DNA of 64,000 bases, taken from positions 70,994-134,993 of the forward strand of contig CAZEEG010000001.1 in assembly GCA_964511065.1 (NCBI GenBank), read 5' to 3'. Origin of the DNA: CALBRZ01 sp964511065 (GTDB lineage: Bacteria > Planctomycetota > Planctomycetia > Pirellulales > S012-138). Under the pieces are notes generated by a model. It had not been told where the DNA came from, made no database searches, and worked only from the letters and a program-made list of their open reading frames with translations. Shown one piece after another: positions 44,836 to 53,479 of this stretch (position 1 is its first letter; each line of letters opens with the position of its first letter). The translations under genes were made by a program, and so were the position numbers.

Positions 44836-45825
44836 TTATTGCCAGCCGTGGACGCGGTCGGCCGTGGTAGGAGAACTTGAAATATCGCGGCGAATGGCGT
44901 GATGCGGGCCATCGATGCGTTGCCAGCCATGGGGACGCGGAATGCCTTCGTCGAGTTGTTCTGTCGAAGGCCCAGCGGTGCGAAGTCCCGCTGGCGAACG
45001 ATCCTCGGATTCCGATCGAGGACCGCGCCGGCCCAGTTGCTCGATCCACGCCCAACTGCGGCCAACCAGGCTGCCAACGGCCGAAAACAGGTGTGGCCAT
45101 TGGGCGCAGCAGTCTGTCATCACCTGGCAGGGGTGGCACACCTTGGCGATCAAGCCGGCCTGGGCCGCATGCCGCAGGTAGAACCGCTCCGAATACAGCC
45201 CATGTTTCAGGCCGCGTGGGCGGGGCATATCATTGGCCAGCAGCACCGAGTCCGGCACGGCCGCCGAGTTCCAGCCAGCGGCCGTCAAACGCAGAATCAG
45301 ATCGGCGTCGGCGCAATCGCCCAAGTCTTCTGCTAGTCCGCCGGCCTGCGCGAGTACCTCGCGACGATAGAAGCCACCCTGAATGGCGGGGCCAAACGGA
45401 TGCTTCCCGGCCGCGCACTTGGCGGGTCGCCGGACACCGCGGCGCACGCTCACGCCATGTAACAGTCGGCGTTCGGGGTGATGGCGATGATGGATGGCCG
45501 GAGCAACAGCGGCAACTGCCGGATCGTCGAAGGCCGCCAACGCGGCATCGGCCCAGCCGGCTGTTACCTCCATTCCACAACCCAACAGGTGAACGAACTG
45601 GCCCCGGGCGGCGCGCAGCCCTGCGTTGTAGGCGGCAGCCCGATTGGCTCCAGAGGCCGACACAAAGTGAACTTCGTCTTCAAGGTCGTAAGGATCGTCG
45701 TAAGGGCTATCGAGGACAACCAGCACCTCGGTATCGGGGGGCCGGTTCTCCAGCACTGAGACTAAGCCTTCTTCCAGCAGCCTGGAGTTCCTCTCCAGCG
45801 GGATGATGATCGAGAGGCGCAGCAC
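44836..45825 (-). CDS. Family 2 glycosyltransferase
   Basis: The predicted protein has 329 aa. The start is set at the GTG at 45823-45825, with AGGA upstream, because it gives LRLSIIIPLERNSRLLEEGLVSVLEN, the usual GT2 opening; an upstream ATG at 45939 adds non-protein-like sequence. Motifs are VLVVLDSPYDDPYD (DxD-like), GANRAAAYNAGLRAARGQFVHLLGCGMEV and LGDCADADLILRLTAAGWN (ED-type acceptor motif, here DAD). The C-terminus is Arg/Ser-rich. No nearby carbohydrate operon shows its substrate. Confidence 0.8.
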   Translation of the reverse strand: MLRLSIIIPLERNSRLLEEGLVSVLENRPPDTEVLVVLDSPYDDPYDLEDEVHFVSASGANRAAAYNAGLRAARGQFVHLLGCGMEVTAGWADAALAAFDDPAVAAVAPAIHHRHHPERRLLHGVSVRRGVRRPAKCAAGKHPFGPAIQGGFYRREVLAQAGGLAEDLGDCADADLILRLTAAGWNSAAVPDSVLLANDMPRPRGLKHGLYSERFYLRHAAQAGLIAKVCHPCQVMTDCCAQWPHLFSAVGSLVGRSWAWIEQLGRRGPRSESEDRSPAGLRTAGPSTEQLDEGIPRPHGWQRIDGPHHAIRRDISSSPTTADRVHGWQ

Positions 45826-46444
45826 AACATAAATCCTGACTGGCGCGGGTGGGACTAGGCTCGCCGTCGGCAAAGCATGCCCAGCGAAACGGTGATCCTC
45901 GTGGCAGGAAGTGCAAGTGCGACGGAATGCTCCTCGCATTCGGTTTATTCGGCTTCCCTGGGGCGCCGAGTTTACAACAAGCAGCAGCGTTTGCTTCCCA
46001 AGTCCCTAATCGCACGGCCATTTGCTGCACTTCGCCCAAACTAACACAGCCGCCTACCTCGCCAGGAGGGGGATGGCGCCCGGTGCCATGGCGATGCCGG
46101 AGGGGGCGCGCCTGTTACTGCGGAAAAACTGCCATCTCCGCTGCTGTAACGGGCTTAAGGGCCTTCTGAGAATGACGGCCGGCAAGCAGAAAATTCTCGC
46201 AATCGCCGGGAAACGTGCATATACTCGAAGCTAGCACGGCTGCCGGATCACCTCCCCACTGGCTCCACTTCGACATGCCTTTCGCCTGGAAGGTTGCCGC
46301 CAGCAGGGGCGCGCGGCAAGGGCGGGGAGCCAGACGAACTCCACCGGGGTGGGCGATTCGCTTTTCCCGGCTCTGGTGTTGCGCCACCAGATGCAATCCT
46401 TGCCGTGCTTTGGAATGCCCCCACCTGCCTGAAGGAGCGGTCTC
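45826..46444. other. Divergent intergenic region, no gene seen
   Basis: About 620 bases between the reverse GT2 gene and the forward lipoprotein gene. It is GC-rich with several short inverted repeats but no open frame with a site, no RNA and no repeat copy that I recognise. Confidence 0.35.
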
Positions 46445-46999
46445 ATGCGTTGGATCACGTCGTTAGCTTTGATGTCGTCGTTGTTGCTCTCGGGCTGCGG
46501 AGACACGGATTCCGAACCGGTGGCTGAAAACGGCGCGTCCCAAGCCAGCAACGGTAACAGCGCCCGTCGCGGAGGGTTCGCCAACTCGATGAGCGAACAA
46601 GTGGGCACCATGCTGGGGCAGCCCAGCGCCGCCGATCACCAAGCGGCGCCGCCAGCTACGACGGAAGGCGCTACCCAAGACCCGCACGCCCCGGACCCTA
46701 ATAAGGAACAGGTAGAAGCCACGGCCGACACGGTGGGCACCAAGGGCAAGGGGTATGGCGGAGGCATCATCACCGAGCCGATCAGCCAGTATTTTCGCCT
46801 GCAGGACCGGATCAAGCTCCAGAACATCGAACACGGGGTGCGAATATTCCAAGCTCAGCACGGCCGCTACCCGGCCTCGATGCAGGAGTTTGAGGACGAA
46901 ATTCTGAAGCCGCAGCAAGTGAAGCTGCCGGAACTCCCGCCAGGACGCAAGTACGTGTACGATCCGCAGCAAGGCAAGCTGTTCGTTCAGAGCGAATAG
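46445..46999 (+). CDS. Lipoprotein of unknown function
   Basis: The predicted protein has 184 aa. The leader ends in the lipobox LLLSGC (Cys18), so it should be anchored as a lipoprotein. A low-complexity Gln/Ala/Asp region at residues 30-95 is followed by a folded part with YFRLQDRIKLQNIEHGVRIFQAQHGRYPASMQEFEDEIL, a helix often seen after a pilin-like or cytochrome-export-like segment in planctomycete secreted proteins, and PPGRKYVYDPQQGKLFVQ at the end. GAAGGAG lies upstream of the ATG. I do not recognise the family. Confidence 0.75.
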   Translation: MRWITSLALMSSLLLSGCGDTDSEPVAENGASQASNGNSARRGGFANSMSEQVGTMLGQPSAADHQAAPPATTEGATQDPHAPDPNKEQVEATADTVGTKGKGYGGGIITEPISQYFRLQDRIKLQNIEHGVRIFQAQHGRYPASMQEFEDEILKPQQVKLPELPPGRKYVYDPQQGKLFVQSE

Positions 47000-47185
47000 T
47001 CGTTGCCAGACGTTGCGGTCCTTTCGCCAGTGGTTCGCGGATCGCGAGCGCCTGGTTGACTCAACTCCATAGCTCGACGGCGATCATGACCTACCCGCGG
47101 CAGGTGCCGGCAAGGTTGCGCACCGGTGCGCCCCACGCTCCGGTTGTGCGTCCCCGGAAGTTCGCCGCTCCGCAAGCGACTCATC

Positions 47186-47545
47186 ATGTCAAAGCATCCT
47201 CATCAGCCCAATCGAATCGGCGCATTGCGAAGTTTGCGGCATTTGCGATCCTGCGCGGTGAAACGCGCGATCGGGGCCGCGGTGGTGGCGGTCCTGTTGA
47301 TGGCCGCCGTGCCCACCGACGCACAAGCGCAAAGTTGGATGTTCCGCCGTTCCTACTACAGTCATTATCCGGTGCAACGGGTGCAGGTTGGCGCCCCGGT
47401 CAACACACGATTGCGGTACACCGAGCCGACCGGGGCTTATGTCCGCTGGGGCTGGCGGAATTCCAACATCACGGGCGATATCCGCGGCTCGTACGATAAC
47501 TTCCGCGTGTACGAATCGTGGATCCAAACCGGCGCACAGTACTGA
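47186..47545 (+). CDS. Small secreted protein of unknown function
   Basis: The predicted protein has 119 aa. The start is placed at the ATG at 47186, giving a basic N-region and a hydrophobic segment AIGAAVVAVLLMAAVPTDAQA with an AQA cleavage site. The mature part is only about 70 residues and rich in Tyr, Arg and Trp (SWMFRRSYYSHYP, GAYVRWGWRNSNITGDIRGSYDNFRVYESW). No domain recognised. It is short, but the signal peptide and the clean codon pattern support it. Confidence 0.6.
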   Translation: MSKHPHQPNRIGALRSLRHLRSCAVKRAIGAAVVAVLLMAAVPTDAQAQSWMFRRSYYSHYPVQRVQVGAPVNTRLRYTEPTGAYVRWGWRNSNITGDIRGSYDNFRVYESWIQTGAQY

Positions 47546-47563
47546 TCGTCCTGTGGCCGCCTC

Positions 47564-47587
47564 GCTATGAAACATAGCATATTTTGC
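47564..47587 (+). terminator. Weak terminator candidate
   Basis: GCTATG at 47564-47569 pairs with CATAGC at 47573-47578 around an AAA loop, followed by ATATTTTG. It lies 19 bases after the stop of the small secreted protein gene. The stem is only 6 bp, so this is tentative. Confidence 0.35.
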
Positions 47588-48076
47588 CCGGCGGCGCCGG
47601 GGGCAGGCGACCTTCATTAGCGATTGCGGGGCAAGCAACGGCCTCGTCTCACGCCGCCCTGTGGTAAGCCCATTCCTTCTTGGGCAGAGGAGCGCAAGGA
47701 TCGCAACTCGATGCGGTCACGTTCCGGAAGTGAGCGATGCCGCCTTCAATGAACCGCAGCCTGCAATGGGGGCGAGGCTAGTTGAACTGCGGACGACAGT
47801 ACTGGTTGCCGGTGTGCGGGAGCGGCCGGTGCGCGTTCAATGGGGCCGCGGCTAGTCGGACCACGGAAGGCGGACTGACCTGTTACGCCCTGGAGTCGGC
47901 AGCCAAGCTTCCATGGGGTTGCGACAGACACCAGTTACTTACCCCACTTGAATACGCGGATTTCTGCGTTGGGGGCGGCGTAAACGGCAATCTTGCCCGG
48001 CAAGCTGCCCGGGTTTCCTCGAATTCGTTGGCAGCATGCGAAGGGTGGATGCCTCGGCAAGCGGCCAATCGCGCGC

Positions 48077-48104
48077 TTGGCGTGCGGCAGCAATTGATTA
48101 GAAT
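48077..48104 (+). promoter_or_regulatory. Probable sigma-70-type promoter of the tRNA gene
   Basis: TTGGCG at 48077-48082 and TAGAAT at 48099-48104 are separated by 16 bases. The tRNA starts 12 bases after the -10 box, which fits transcription starting at or just before its 5' end. Confidence 0.5.
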
Positions 48105-48115
48105 CAATCACCTTG

Positions 48116-48188
48116 GGGGCCGTAGCTCAACGGTTAGAGCAGCAGACTCATAATCTGTTGGTTGCAGGTTCGAATCCTGCCGGCCCTA
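48116..48188 (+). tRNA. tRNA with CAU anticodon (tRNA-Met or tRNA-Ile2)
   Basis: A complete cloverleaf can be folded by hand. The acceptor stem is GGGGCCG with CGGCCCT, plus discriminator A. The D arm is GCTC/GAGC. The anticodon stem GCAGA/TCTGT holds the loop CTCATAA with anticodon CAU. The T arm is GCAGG/CCTGC with the loop TTCGAAT. The variable loop is 5 bases. No 3' CCA is encoded. CAU can mean elongator Met, initiator Met, or Ile2 after lysidine modification. The acceptor stem starts with a G-U pair, not the unpaired base of initiators, so elongator Met or Ile2 is more likely. Confidence 0.93.
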
Positions 48189-48258
48189 CTTGCGTCCAGC
48201 GGAAGTGGGCGCGCACGGTAAGGGCGGTGCAATCCGCCATACCAATAATGCCAGCGTT

Positions 48259-49233
48259 CTACGGCGTAGGCGTGCCGTAGTAGGCTGCCGTCGGCAGCTT
48301 GCAGCGGGTGCGGACCAGGCCGGCGATTGCATCGACCTCGTCGTCCGGCAGCGGTGCCACATAGCTTTCTGCCGGCTGCCGGGCCACCGTGTAAACCTGC
48401 ACCAGCTTGATCTGGCCGCCGGAAGCAACGATCGCATTGAGCCGATCACAATATGCAAGCAGTTCGTCGTGCGAGGGGGCCTGGCCATCCACCTGCATGA
48501 ACAGCGATTGAATCACGATGGGACGCACCCGGGCGGCATCGGCCAGGTTGTTCAGCACCTGAGTGAATGGAATCTTCGTCCGCTCGACCTTCTGATAATA
48601 AGCATCGGTCCCGGCGTCGAGCTTACCCCAGATCTCACCGCAGTTGGCGTCCAGCAGGGCTAGTCCTTCGCGCACGTGAGGGCGATGAAACATGCTGGCG
48701 TTGGTGATCAGCACCATCTTGATCGGCGGCGCGGCGTATTGGGCTTCCAGTCGCCGCTTCACTTGGGCACACGCTGCAACAATCTCGGCAAAATTGCGAT
48801 GGGTGGTCGGCTCACCGTCTCCACTGAAGGCAATGTCGTTCACCCGACGCAGATGCTGAGGCGTGGAGGCGAACTTGGGCAAACCGTAAATCTGTCCTGA
48901 AAGAGCGCATGCCAGTACGGATTCCAGTTCCGCCAGCATGGCATCGGTTTCTACAAACCGGGTATCGCTCTCGGTGCGGCGGTCGACCTGGCAATAAATG
49001 CAGTCGAAGTTGCAGACTTTGTCGGGGTTAAGATTCACCCCGATGGACAGACCAGCCGAGCGGCGGCTGAGCACGGGATAGACGAACCGCAAATCCTCAA
49101 AACGTCGTTCGTGCGCGGCGTGGAGCGGATGCCAAAGCGGCTGCGTACCCGCGTTCGGGGTGTCAGGCTGGAGTCTTGCCAGCCCAGGTTCGCTGGCGGA
49201 CGAATCAGCGGCCGATGGTTTATGCCTGGTCAT
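48259..49233 (-). CDS. Radical SAM protein
   Basis: The predicted protein has 324 aa. The radical SAM cluster motif is CNFDCIYC, followed by QVDRR, preceded by SIGVNLNPDKV. Further marks are DIAFSGDGEPTTHRNF (GGE-type SAM motif), VLITNASMF and GKLDAGTDAYYQKVERT. This subgroup is widely spread in planctomycetes and other bacteria, and its reaction is unknown. The gene overlaps the alarmone hydrolase gene upstream by 14 bases, so the two are coupled. The ATG at 49231-49233 has no strong Shine-Dalgarno site, which fits translation by re-initiation. Confidence 0.85.
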   Translation of the reverse strand: MTRHKPSAADSSASEPGLARLQPDTPNAGTQPLWHPLHAAHERRFEDLRFVYPVLSRRSAGLSIGVNLNPDKVCNFDCIYCQVDRRTESDTRFVETDAMLAELESVLACALSGQIYGLPKFASTPQHLRRVNDIAFSGDGEPTTHRNFAEIVAACAQVKRRLEAQYAAPPIKMVLITNASMFHRPHVREGLALLDANCGEIWGKLDAGTDAYYQKVERTKIPFTQVLNNLADAARVRPIVIQSLFMQVDGQAPSHDELLAYCDRLNAIVASGGQIKLVQVYTVARQPAESYVAPLPDDEVDAIAGLVRTRCKLPTAAYYGTPTP

Positions 49234-49801
49234 GCCGCGACATTTGGGAGGTGGTGGAAGGCGGAAGGTTCAAGGCGGCGCGGCCTTGGCGGGCAGCCTC
49301 ATCGTAGCAGGCTTCCAAGCCGGGATGGGCTCCACGGAGGCCAGCCACCACGCGGTCAGCCCAATTGAAGTATCGTTCGATCACCTCCCGGCTCCAACCC
49401 TGCGGCACCGCCACGACCATGTTGCCCAGGTTGCAGGTTTTATCGGCCAGCTTGACGAGCTTGGCCCGATGCGACAGGTGCGGGGCGTGCTCCACCTGAA
49501 GTTCCTTGCGCCGCGCCTTGTCGAGCGTTTTGTCGTCGGTAACTTCGCCCACCACATGCGCCACCTCGGGTCCGAACTGCTGGGCGATCTCCTCCAAGGT
49601 GGTGTCGGTATCCTCCACGACGTCGTGAAGCAGGCCCGCGACAATCGTAATTACGTCGGCCCCATGCTGTGCCAGAAGTTGGGCCACTTCGAGCGGGTGA
49701 TGGATATACGGGGTACGGCCGTCCTTGCGAACCTGCAGGCGGTGGCACGCCGAGGCGAACACCGCTGCGCGGGTTACGATTTCGAGATGATGATCGGTCA
49801 T
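49220..49801 (-). CDS. MESH1-like small alarmone hydrolase (HD domain)
   Basis: The predicted protein has 193 aa, a single-domain HD enzyme. Mn-binding residues line up with the SpoT/MESH1 hydrolase: His35 in RTPYIHHPLEVAQLL, His59-Asp60 in AGLLHDVVEDTDTTLEEI, and Asp120 in HRAKLVKLADKTCNL. The KDGRTPYIHHP and VTDDK segments are typical. These enzymes remove the 3' diphosphate from (p)ppGpp, or dephosphorylate NADPH in some cases. No synthetase domain is present. Its start overlaps the stop of the upstream 100-aa gene as ATGA, and its end overlaps the radical SAM gene, so the three are translated as a unit. Confidence 0.88.
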   Translation of the reverse strand: MTDHHLEIVTRAAVFASACHRLQVRKDGRTPYIHHPLEVAQLLAQHGADVITIVAGLLHDVVEDTDTTLEEIAQQFGPEVAHVVGEVTDDKTLDKARRKELQVEHAPHLSHRAKLVKLADKTCNLGNMVVAVPQGWSREVIERYFNWADRVVAGLRGAHPGLEACYDEAARQGRAALNLPPSTTSQMSRHDQA

Positions 49802-50100
49802 TGAGCAGGTTGTGCGTCGAGTTTCTTTAAAATCGAGAACTCATCGAGGGTGACGGTCGTCAGTTCGCCGTCATCGCGCTTCAGCACGATGATGTCGCTA
49901 TAGACCTTGTCGTCGTAGTTGCGATCCACGTGCAAACCATGCCGGCGGCGCTCGGTGCGGACCACGGTTCCAACTGTCTTGGTGGTCCAACTGCGGAAGC
50001 CGACTTTGACCTCGTGCTCCAGTTCGATCCGGTCGCCGGGGCGCAAGCTGGCAAAAATCTGGCGGTTCTGGCGGTTCACCTCAGGCGACACAGGCAGCAT
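49798..50100 (-). CDS. 100-aa conserved-looking protein of unknown function
   Basis: The predicted protein has 100 aa. The start is set at the ATG at 50098-50100, where GGAG lies upstream; the frame is open to 50235 but that part is Pro/Ala-rich. The protein looks like a small beta barrel: RPGDRIELEHEVKVGFRSWTTKTVGTVVRTERRRHGLHVDRN, then KVYSDIIVLKRDDGELTTVTLDEFSILKKL. The repeated strands and basic loop could bind nucleic acid or a nucleotide, but this is only an impression. The stop overlaps the start of the alarmone hydrolase gene, so the two are coupled. Confidence 0.7.
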   Translation of the reverse strand: MLPVSPEVNRQNRQIFASLRPGDRIELEHEVKVGFRSWTTKTVGTVVRTERRRHGLHVDRNYDDKVYSDIIVLKRDDGELTTVTLDEFSILKKLDAQPAQ

Positions 50101-50290
50101 GGCGGGGCGTTCTCCAAGAAATACGTCAAATGGCGGTGCTGGGGGCGGCGCGCTTGCGCGCCAGCAGGGGGGAGAGGTTGCAGATGCCTGCGATCCTCCC
50201 TTTGAACATTTTGCCCCTCCGACGCGTTCCAGCAAGGGGGATTGCTCCTGGACGCGGCCACATGCACCATTTCTGCCCGATTGAGGAGAG

Positions 50291-51586
50291 CTAGAACATC
50301 AAGTCGTCCAGCGGCGAAACCCAGGCCGGGCGGCCCGGAAACAGTGTCTCGGCCACCCGGGCGGCGGTCCGATTGGAGGCCCGCACCCGGCCTTGCTCGA
50401 TCAGCCTGGAGGCGGGCGAGGTGCCCAGGGCCAATGCCAGCAGTTCGGAGGGCCCCAAGAGCAGATAGGTTCGCGATCGGCCTTCCAGGAATCGGGCACG
50501 CCGCCGCTCAAGCACCCAATGTCCTCGCAGGCCGGCAATGTCTACCCCCAGTTCACGAGGCAGTTCGTCGGCATCCCTGGCCGCCTGCTGGAGCATGGGG
50601 GTCATCAGCCGCAGCAATTTTGCGGCATCCAGCAGGTGGATCATCAAGGCGGAACCGTCAGCTTTGCATGGGGTTTGGCCGCCAGCAGCGAAGTAGCCCA
50701 ACAGGGGATCGTCGGGCTGATCCATGATGCCCAGCGAAAATACGTTGCGCTCGATGGCGTCGTGGCACACCCGGGCCAGTAGGGCGTGGGCGACGTGTTC
50801 TTGGCCGTTCTCCCAGGCATGTTCCACGATGCAGTCGCCGCGCAAAACCAGATAACCCAGCAGCGGTTCGAATTCCGGGCCTCCGCGACGGCGTTCCGGG
50901 CCGTTAACGGCCACGTAGATGCGATCGAAGCGGTTGTGCGCGGTATGCCATTGCCACATGGTTTCGCTACGTTCAAAGGCGCCCCAGGACGACATGGCTC
51001 GCCCTTGATGCAATTGAACGAGGGCCGCCGCTTCGCAGCGCCGCCAGTGGCGTACGGAAACGGGGCCGGCATCGGCCTCGCCCAACCGCGAGACGATATG
51101 GCGAGGGTCGTCGTACCGGAACCGCCGTTGGAGCCAGGGCTGCCATCCGCGATGCGCCAGGAACTGTGGCTGCTGGCACCAGGCCGTGGCCATCACCGAT
51201 CGCCGCGCGAGCATTTGCTGGCGGGCCGCTTCCAGCAGGTGCGAAGCCAACCCCTTCCGGCGATATTCAGGCCCGGTCACTAGCCAACTGATATGACTGG
51301 CCGGAAGGCTACCGGTGCTTCCCATCAGTTGGCGAGGGCTGAGCAGGACATGCCCCGCCAGTCGGCCATCGCACCGGATCAGCAACCGGTCGTTGGGTTC
51401 GTAGGAAGGCTCCTCCAGCGCGGCGCGGAACGCCTCGCGAGCCTGGGCCGAGTGGACTTCGGCCAGCAGTTCCTCGACCTCGGGATGATCGGCCACGCAG
51501 CCAGCATCAAGCTGGCATCCCGCAGGGAGAAAACCGATCGATTGCCGTGACAGATATCGGGCTGCATTCGATTTCGCCTTGCGCAT
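50291..51586 (-). CDS. Eis-like GNAT N-acetyltransferase
   Basis: The predicted protein has 431 aa. The start is the ATG at 51584-51586. Residues 20-150 form a GNAT domain with the acetyl-CoA motif GPEYRRKGLASHLLEAARQQML. A second, weaker GNAT-like unit follows at about 165-300 (RCEAAALVQLHQGRAMSSWGAF, GYLVLRGDCIVEHAWEN). The C-terminal part (330-431) resembles the sterol-carrier-like domain of Eis proteins (GLRGHWVLERRRARFLEGRS, LLLGPSELLALALGTSPAS). Eis enzymes acetylate amines on varied substrates. It is the last gene of the GT2/BshC-like group, 225 bases after the BshC-like gene. Confidence 0.78.
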   Translation of the reverse strand: MRKAKSNAARYLSRQSIGFLPAGCQLDAGCVADHPEVEELLAEVHSAQAREAFRAALEEPSYEPNDRLLIRCDGRLAGHVLLSPRQLMGSTGSLPASHISWLVTGPEYRRKGLASHLLEAARQQMLARRSVMATAWCQQPQFLAHRGWQPWLQRRFRYDDPRHIVSRLGEADAGPVSVRHWRRCEAAALVQLHQGRAMSSWGAFERSETMWQWHTAHNRFDRIYVAVNGPERRRGGPEFEPLLGYLVLRGDCIVEHAWENGQEHVAHALLARVCHDAIERNVFSLGIMDQPDDPLLGYFAAGGQTPCKADGSALMIHLLDAAKLLRLMTPMLQQAARDADELPRELGVDIAGLRGHWVLERRRARFLEGRSRTYLLLGPSELLALALGTSPASRLIEQGRVRASNRTAARVAETLFPGRPAWVSPLDDLMF

Positions 51587-51811
51587 CCTGCAACCATCCG
51601 TGAGGGACTGGCTATTCGACTTATCAACGTGGCGACGAAGTGAAGCGAACGCCGTGCCGCTTCCATGCCACGAATGCTCCAATCCCGGGAGAACCGCAAG
51701 CTGGCCCGCCCCTCGGTTCCTGGAATGCCCCCCAGTCACCTATTGCGGTGCGAGCAGATCAGCGCACTTCCAATGCGCGCGGCACCCTGACGTTGCTTCG
51801 TCAGCTAGAAC

Positions 51812-53479
51812 CTAGGATAGCGGACCGAGGATTGCCAGCAGAAAATCGCGCAAATGATCCGCGGGATACAGGCAGAATGCGTATTCGCGTGAAGATAGGA
51901 GAGCCTTCTGCCGCAACCGCTCCACCAGTTGCTCCCGCTGCTGAGCCCGGCGGCGGCGCGGCTCCTCGATAAACGTCTGCAATTGCCGATTTAAGGCGCG
52001 AATGGCGCGGTGCCGAAGGCCCTCCTGTCCCGGCGGTGGAACCATGGCGATACACTCGCGCTTGGCCTGCACCAGTTGCCGCGCCTCCTGGAGTTGCTCC
52101 GCCGACAAGCGGTGTTCCACCTCGGCCAAAAATCGCTCGGGGTGGTAGATCATTTGCCGCTCTTGCTGGTCGAGGCGGCGGAGGTCTTCTTCGCTCACAT
52201 CCTCTTGCCGGACGGGCAGCAACAAGGTTGCTGAAACGGTCAAATACCTGGGCGGCTGCAAGCCATAGAACCGGCAGATCAAGCGGTCGGTCAATTGGTC
52301 GTACTTCGCGCCACCAATTCCGTGCAGGAACAGCTCGCCCAGGCCCAGGCGCGCCCACAATGTGGTCAGCAGGGCCCTGGTCCGAATCTTGATGCCGCCC
52401 TCGTTCAATGCAGCCAGTGCGCCGGCGGCACGTTCGGCGTCGCCATCGGCCGAAAGCGGAAGCGAAACCTGCCAGCCTTGCCGGTCGGTGATCTGGACGG
52501 CCGGACCACCGCCGCCGGTGAGACTTCGGGCGTAAAGCGGCCGCCGGCGTGGATCGCGGTCGGTCCACATCCAGAGCGGGACTTCGAGCCAGCCATCGTC
52601 CTCATCCAGGTTGGGTACCGGATGTGTGGCGCTGCGCAACTTGTGCTGCTGGCGATATTCCGCCAGGGCCGCGTTGTAAATCTGCCAAAACCGGGGGAGG
52701 TGCGCCAGCAGATGCGCCACGAACCAGTGGAACGCTTCGCTGCCGCACACGGCACTTTGCGGCAACTCAAGCGTTTGGCCGCCCCAGCGCTGCTCCCAGA
52801 TGTGCCGCGATTGCGAGAGGGCCTCGCCCAAGTTGTTGGTTGCGGCCAGTCGCTGCTGGGCCAGCGGCCAATACTCGCGCAGCATGGGGTTGGGCACCAA
52901 CGGCCGCAGCCACTGGGCGGCGCGATCGGCAAAGCTGGCGAACCGCTCGGCATCGACCACGCCCCGCTGTTCGTACGGAACCGACGCCTGCAGCTCCGGC
53001 GGCAAAGACTGGTCGAATTCAATGGTCTGGACCGATGGGTTTTCCCGGGAACCGCCCGGCACGCGCAGGGCGTGTTCCTTGACGACGTCGCTATCAATCA
53101 CCAGGTTGACCGCGGCGCCACCATACCGGTTGGCAAGGTATTGCAGCGTGAAATTCTTGAACCACACGCCCGGGTGAAACAGTTGCGGCTGATGGCCTGC
53201 CAGAAACAGCGGCACCTTGCGGCCGACAGGCGGATCATCGACATCGCGATACTGCCGCGTGTACGCCAGGGCCGAATCGAGCAGATGCTGCCGGGCCTGC
53301 TGCGCCAGGGCTGCCATCGAGCGGCCGTTCAGGTCCAGTTGCGTGTACCGTTGCGCGTGATGCGCATTGGTTTGCAGGAGTTCCCCGACTTCATTCAGGG
53401 GAACATCCACCACGGCGGTCCGATCCTGACGCGGCGCCTTGGGAGAAGAGCGTTGTACCAAACACTGGGCCGCGGTCAT
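51812..53479 (-). CDS. BshC-like protein (putative cysteine-adding or ligase-type enzyme)
   Basis: The predicted protein has 555 aa. Its start overlaps the stop of the glycosyltransferase gene as ATGA, so translation is coupled. Residues 70-125 read FLAGHQPQLFHPGVWFKNF and VNLVIDSDVVKEHAL. This is the position and pattern of the BshC (bacillithiol cysteine-adding enzyme) GxQxGLFxGPLY nucleotide-site motif and the following acidic strand. The C-terminal 120 residues are a long Arg/Glu/Gln-rich coiled coil, as in BshC. No clear BshA or BshB gene is present. The match is remote and made by eye; the alternative is a planctomycete family of unknown role. No signal peptide. Confidence 0.5.
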   Translation of the reverse strand: MTAAQCLVQRSSPKAPRQDRTAVVDVPLNEVGELLQTNAHHAQRYTQLDLNGRSMAALAQQARQHLLDSALAYTRQYRDVDDPPVGRKVPLFLAGHQPQLFHPGVWFKNFTLQYLANRYGGAAVNLVIDSDVVKEHALRVPGGSRENPSVQTIEFDQSLPPELQASVPYEQRGVVDAERFASFADRAAQWLRPLVPNPMLREYWPLAQQRLAATNNLGEALSQSRHIWEQRWGGQTLELPQSAVCGSEAFHWFVAHLLAHLPRFWQIYNAALAEYRQQHKLRSATHPVPNLDEDDGWLEVPLWMWTDRDPRRRPLYARSLTGGGGPAVQITDRQGWQVSLPLSADGDAERAAGALAALNEGGIKIRTRALLTTLWARLGLGELFLHGIGGAKYDQLTDRLICRFYGLQPPRYLTVSATLLLPVRQEDVSEEDLRRLDQQERQMIYHPERFLAEVEHRLSAEQLQEARQLVQAKRECIAMVPPPGQEGLRHRAIRALNRQLQTFIEEPRRRRAQQREQLVERLRQKALLSSREYAFCLYPADHLRDFLLAILGPLS

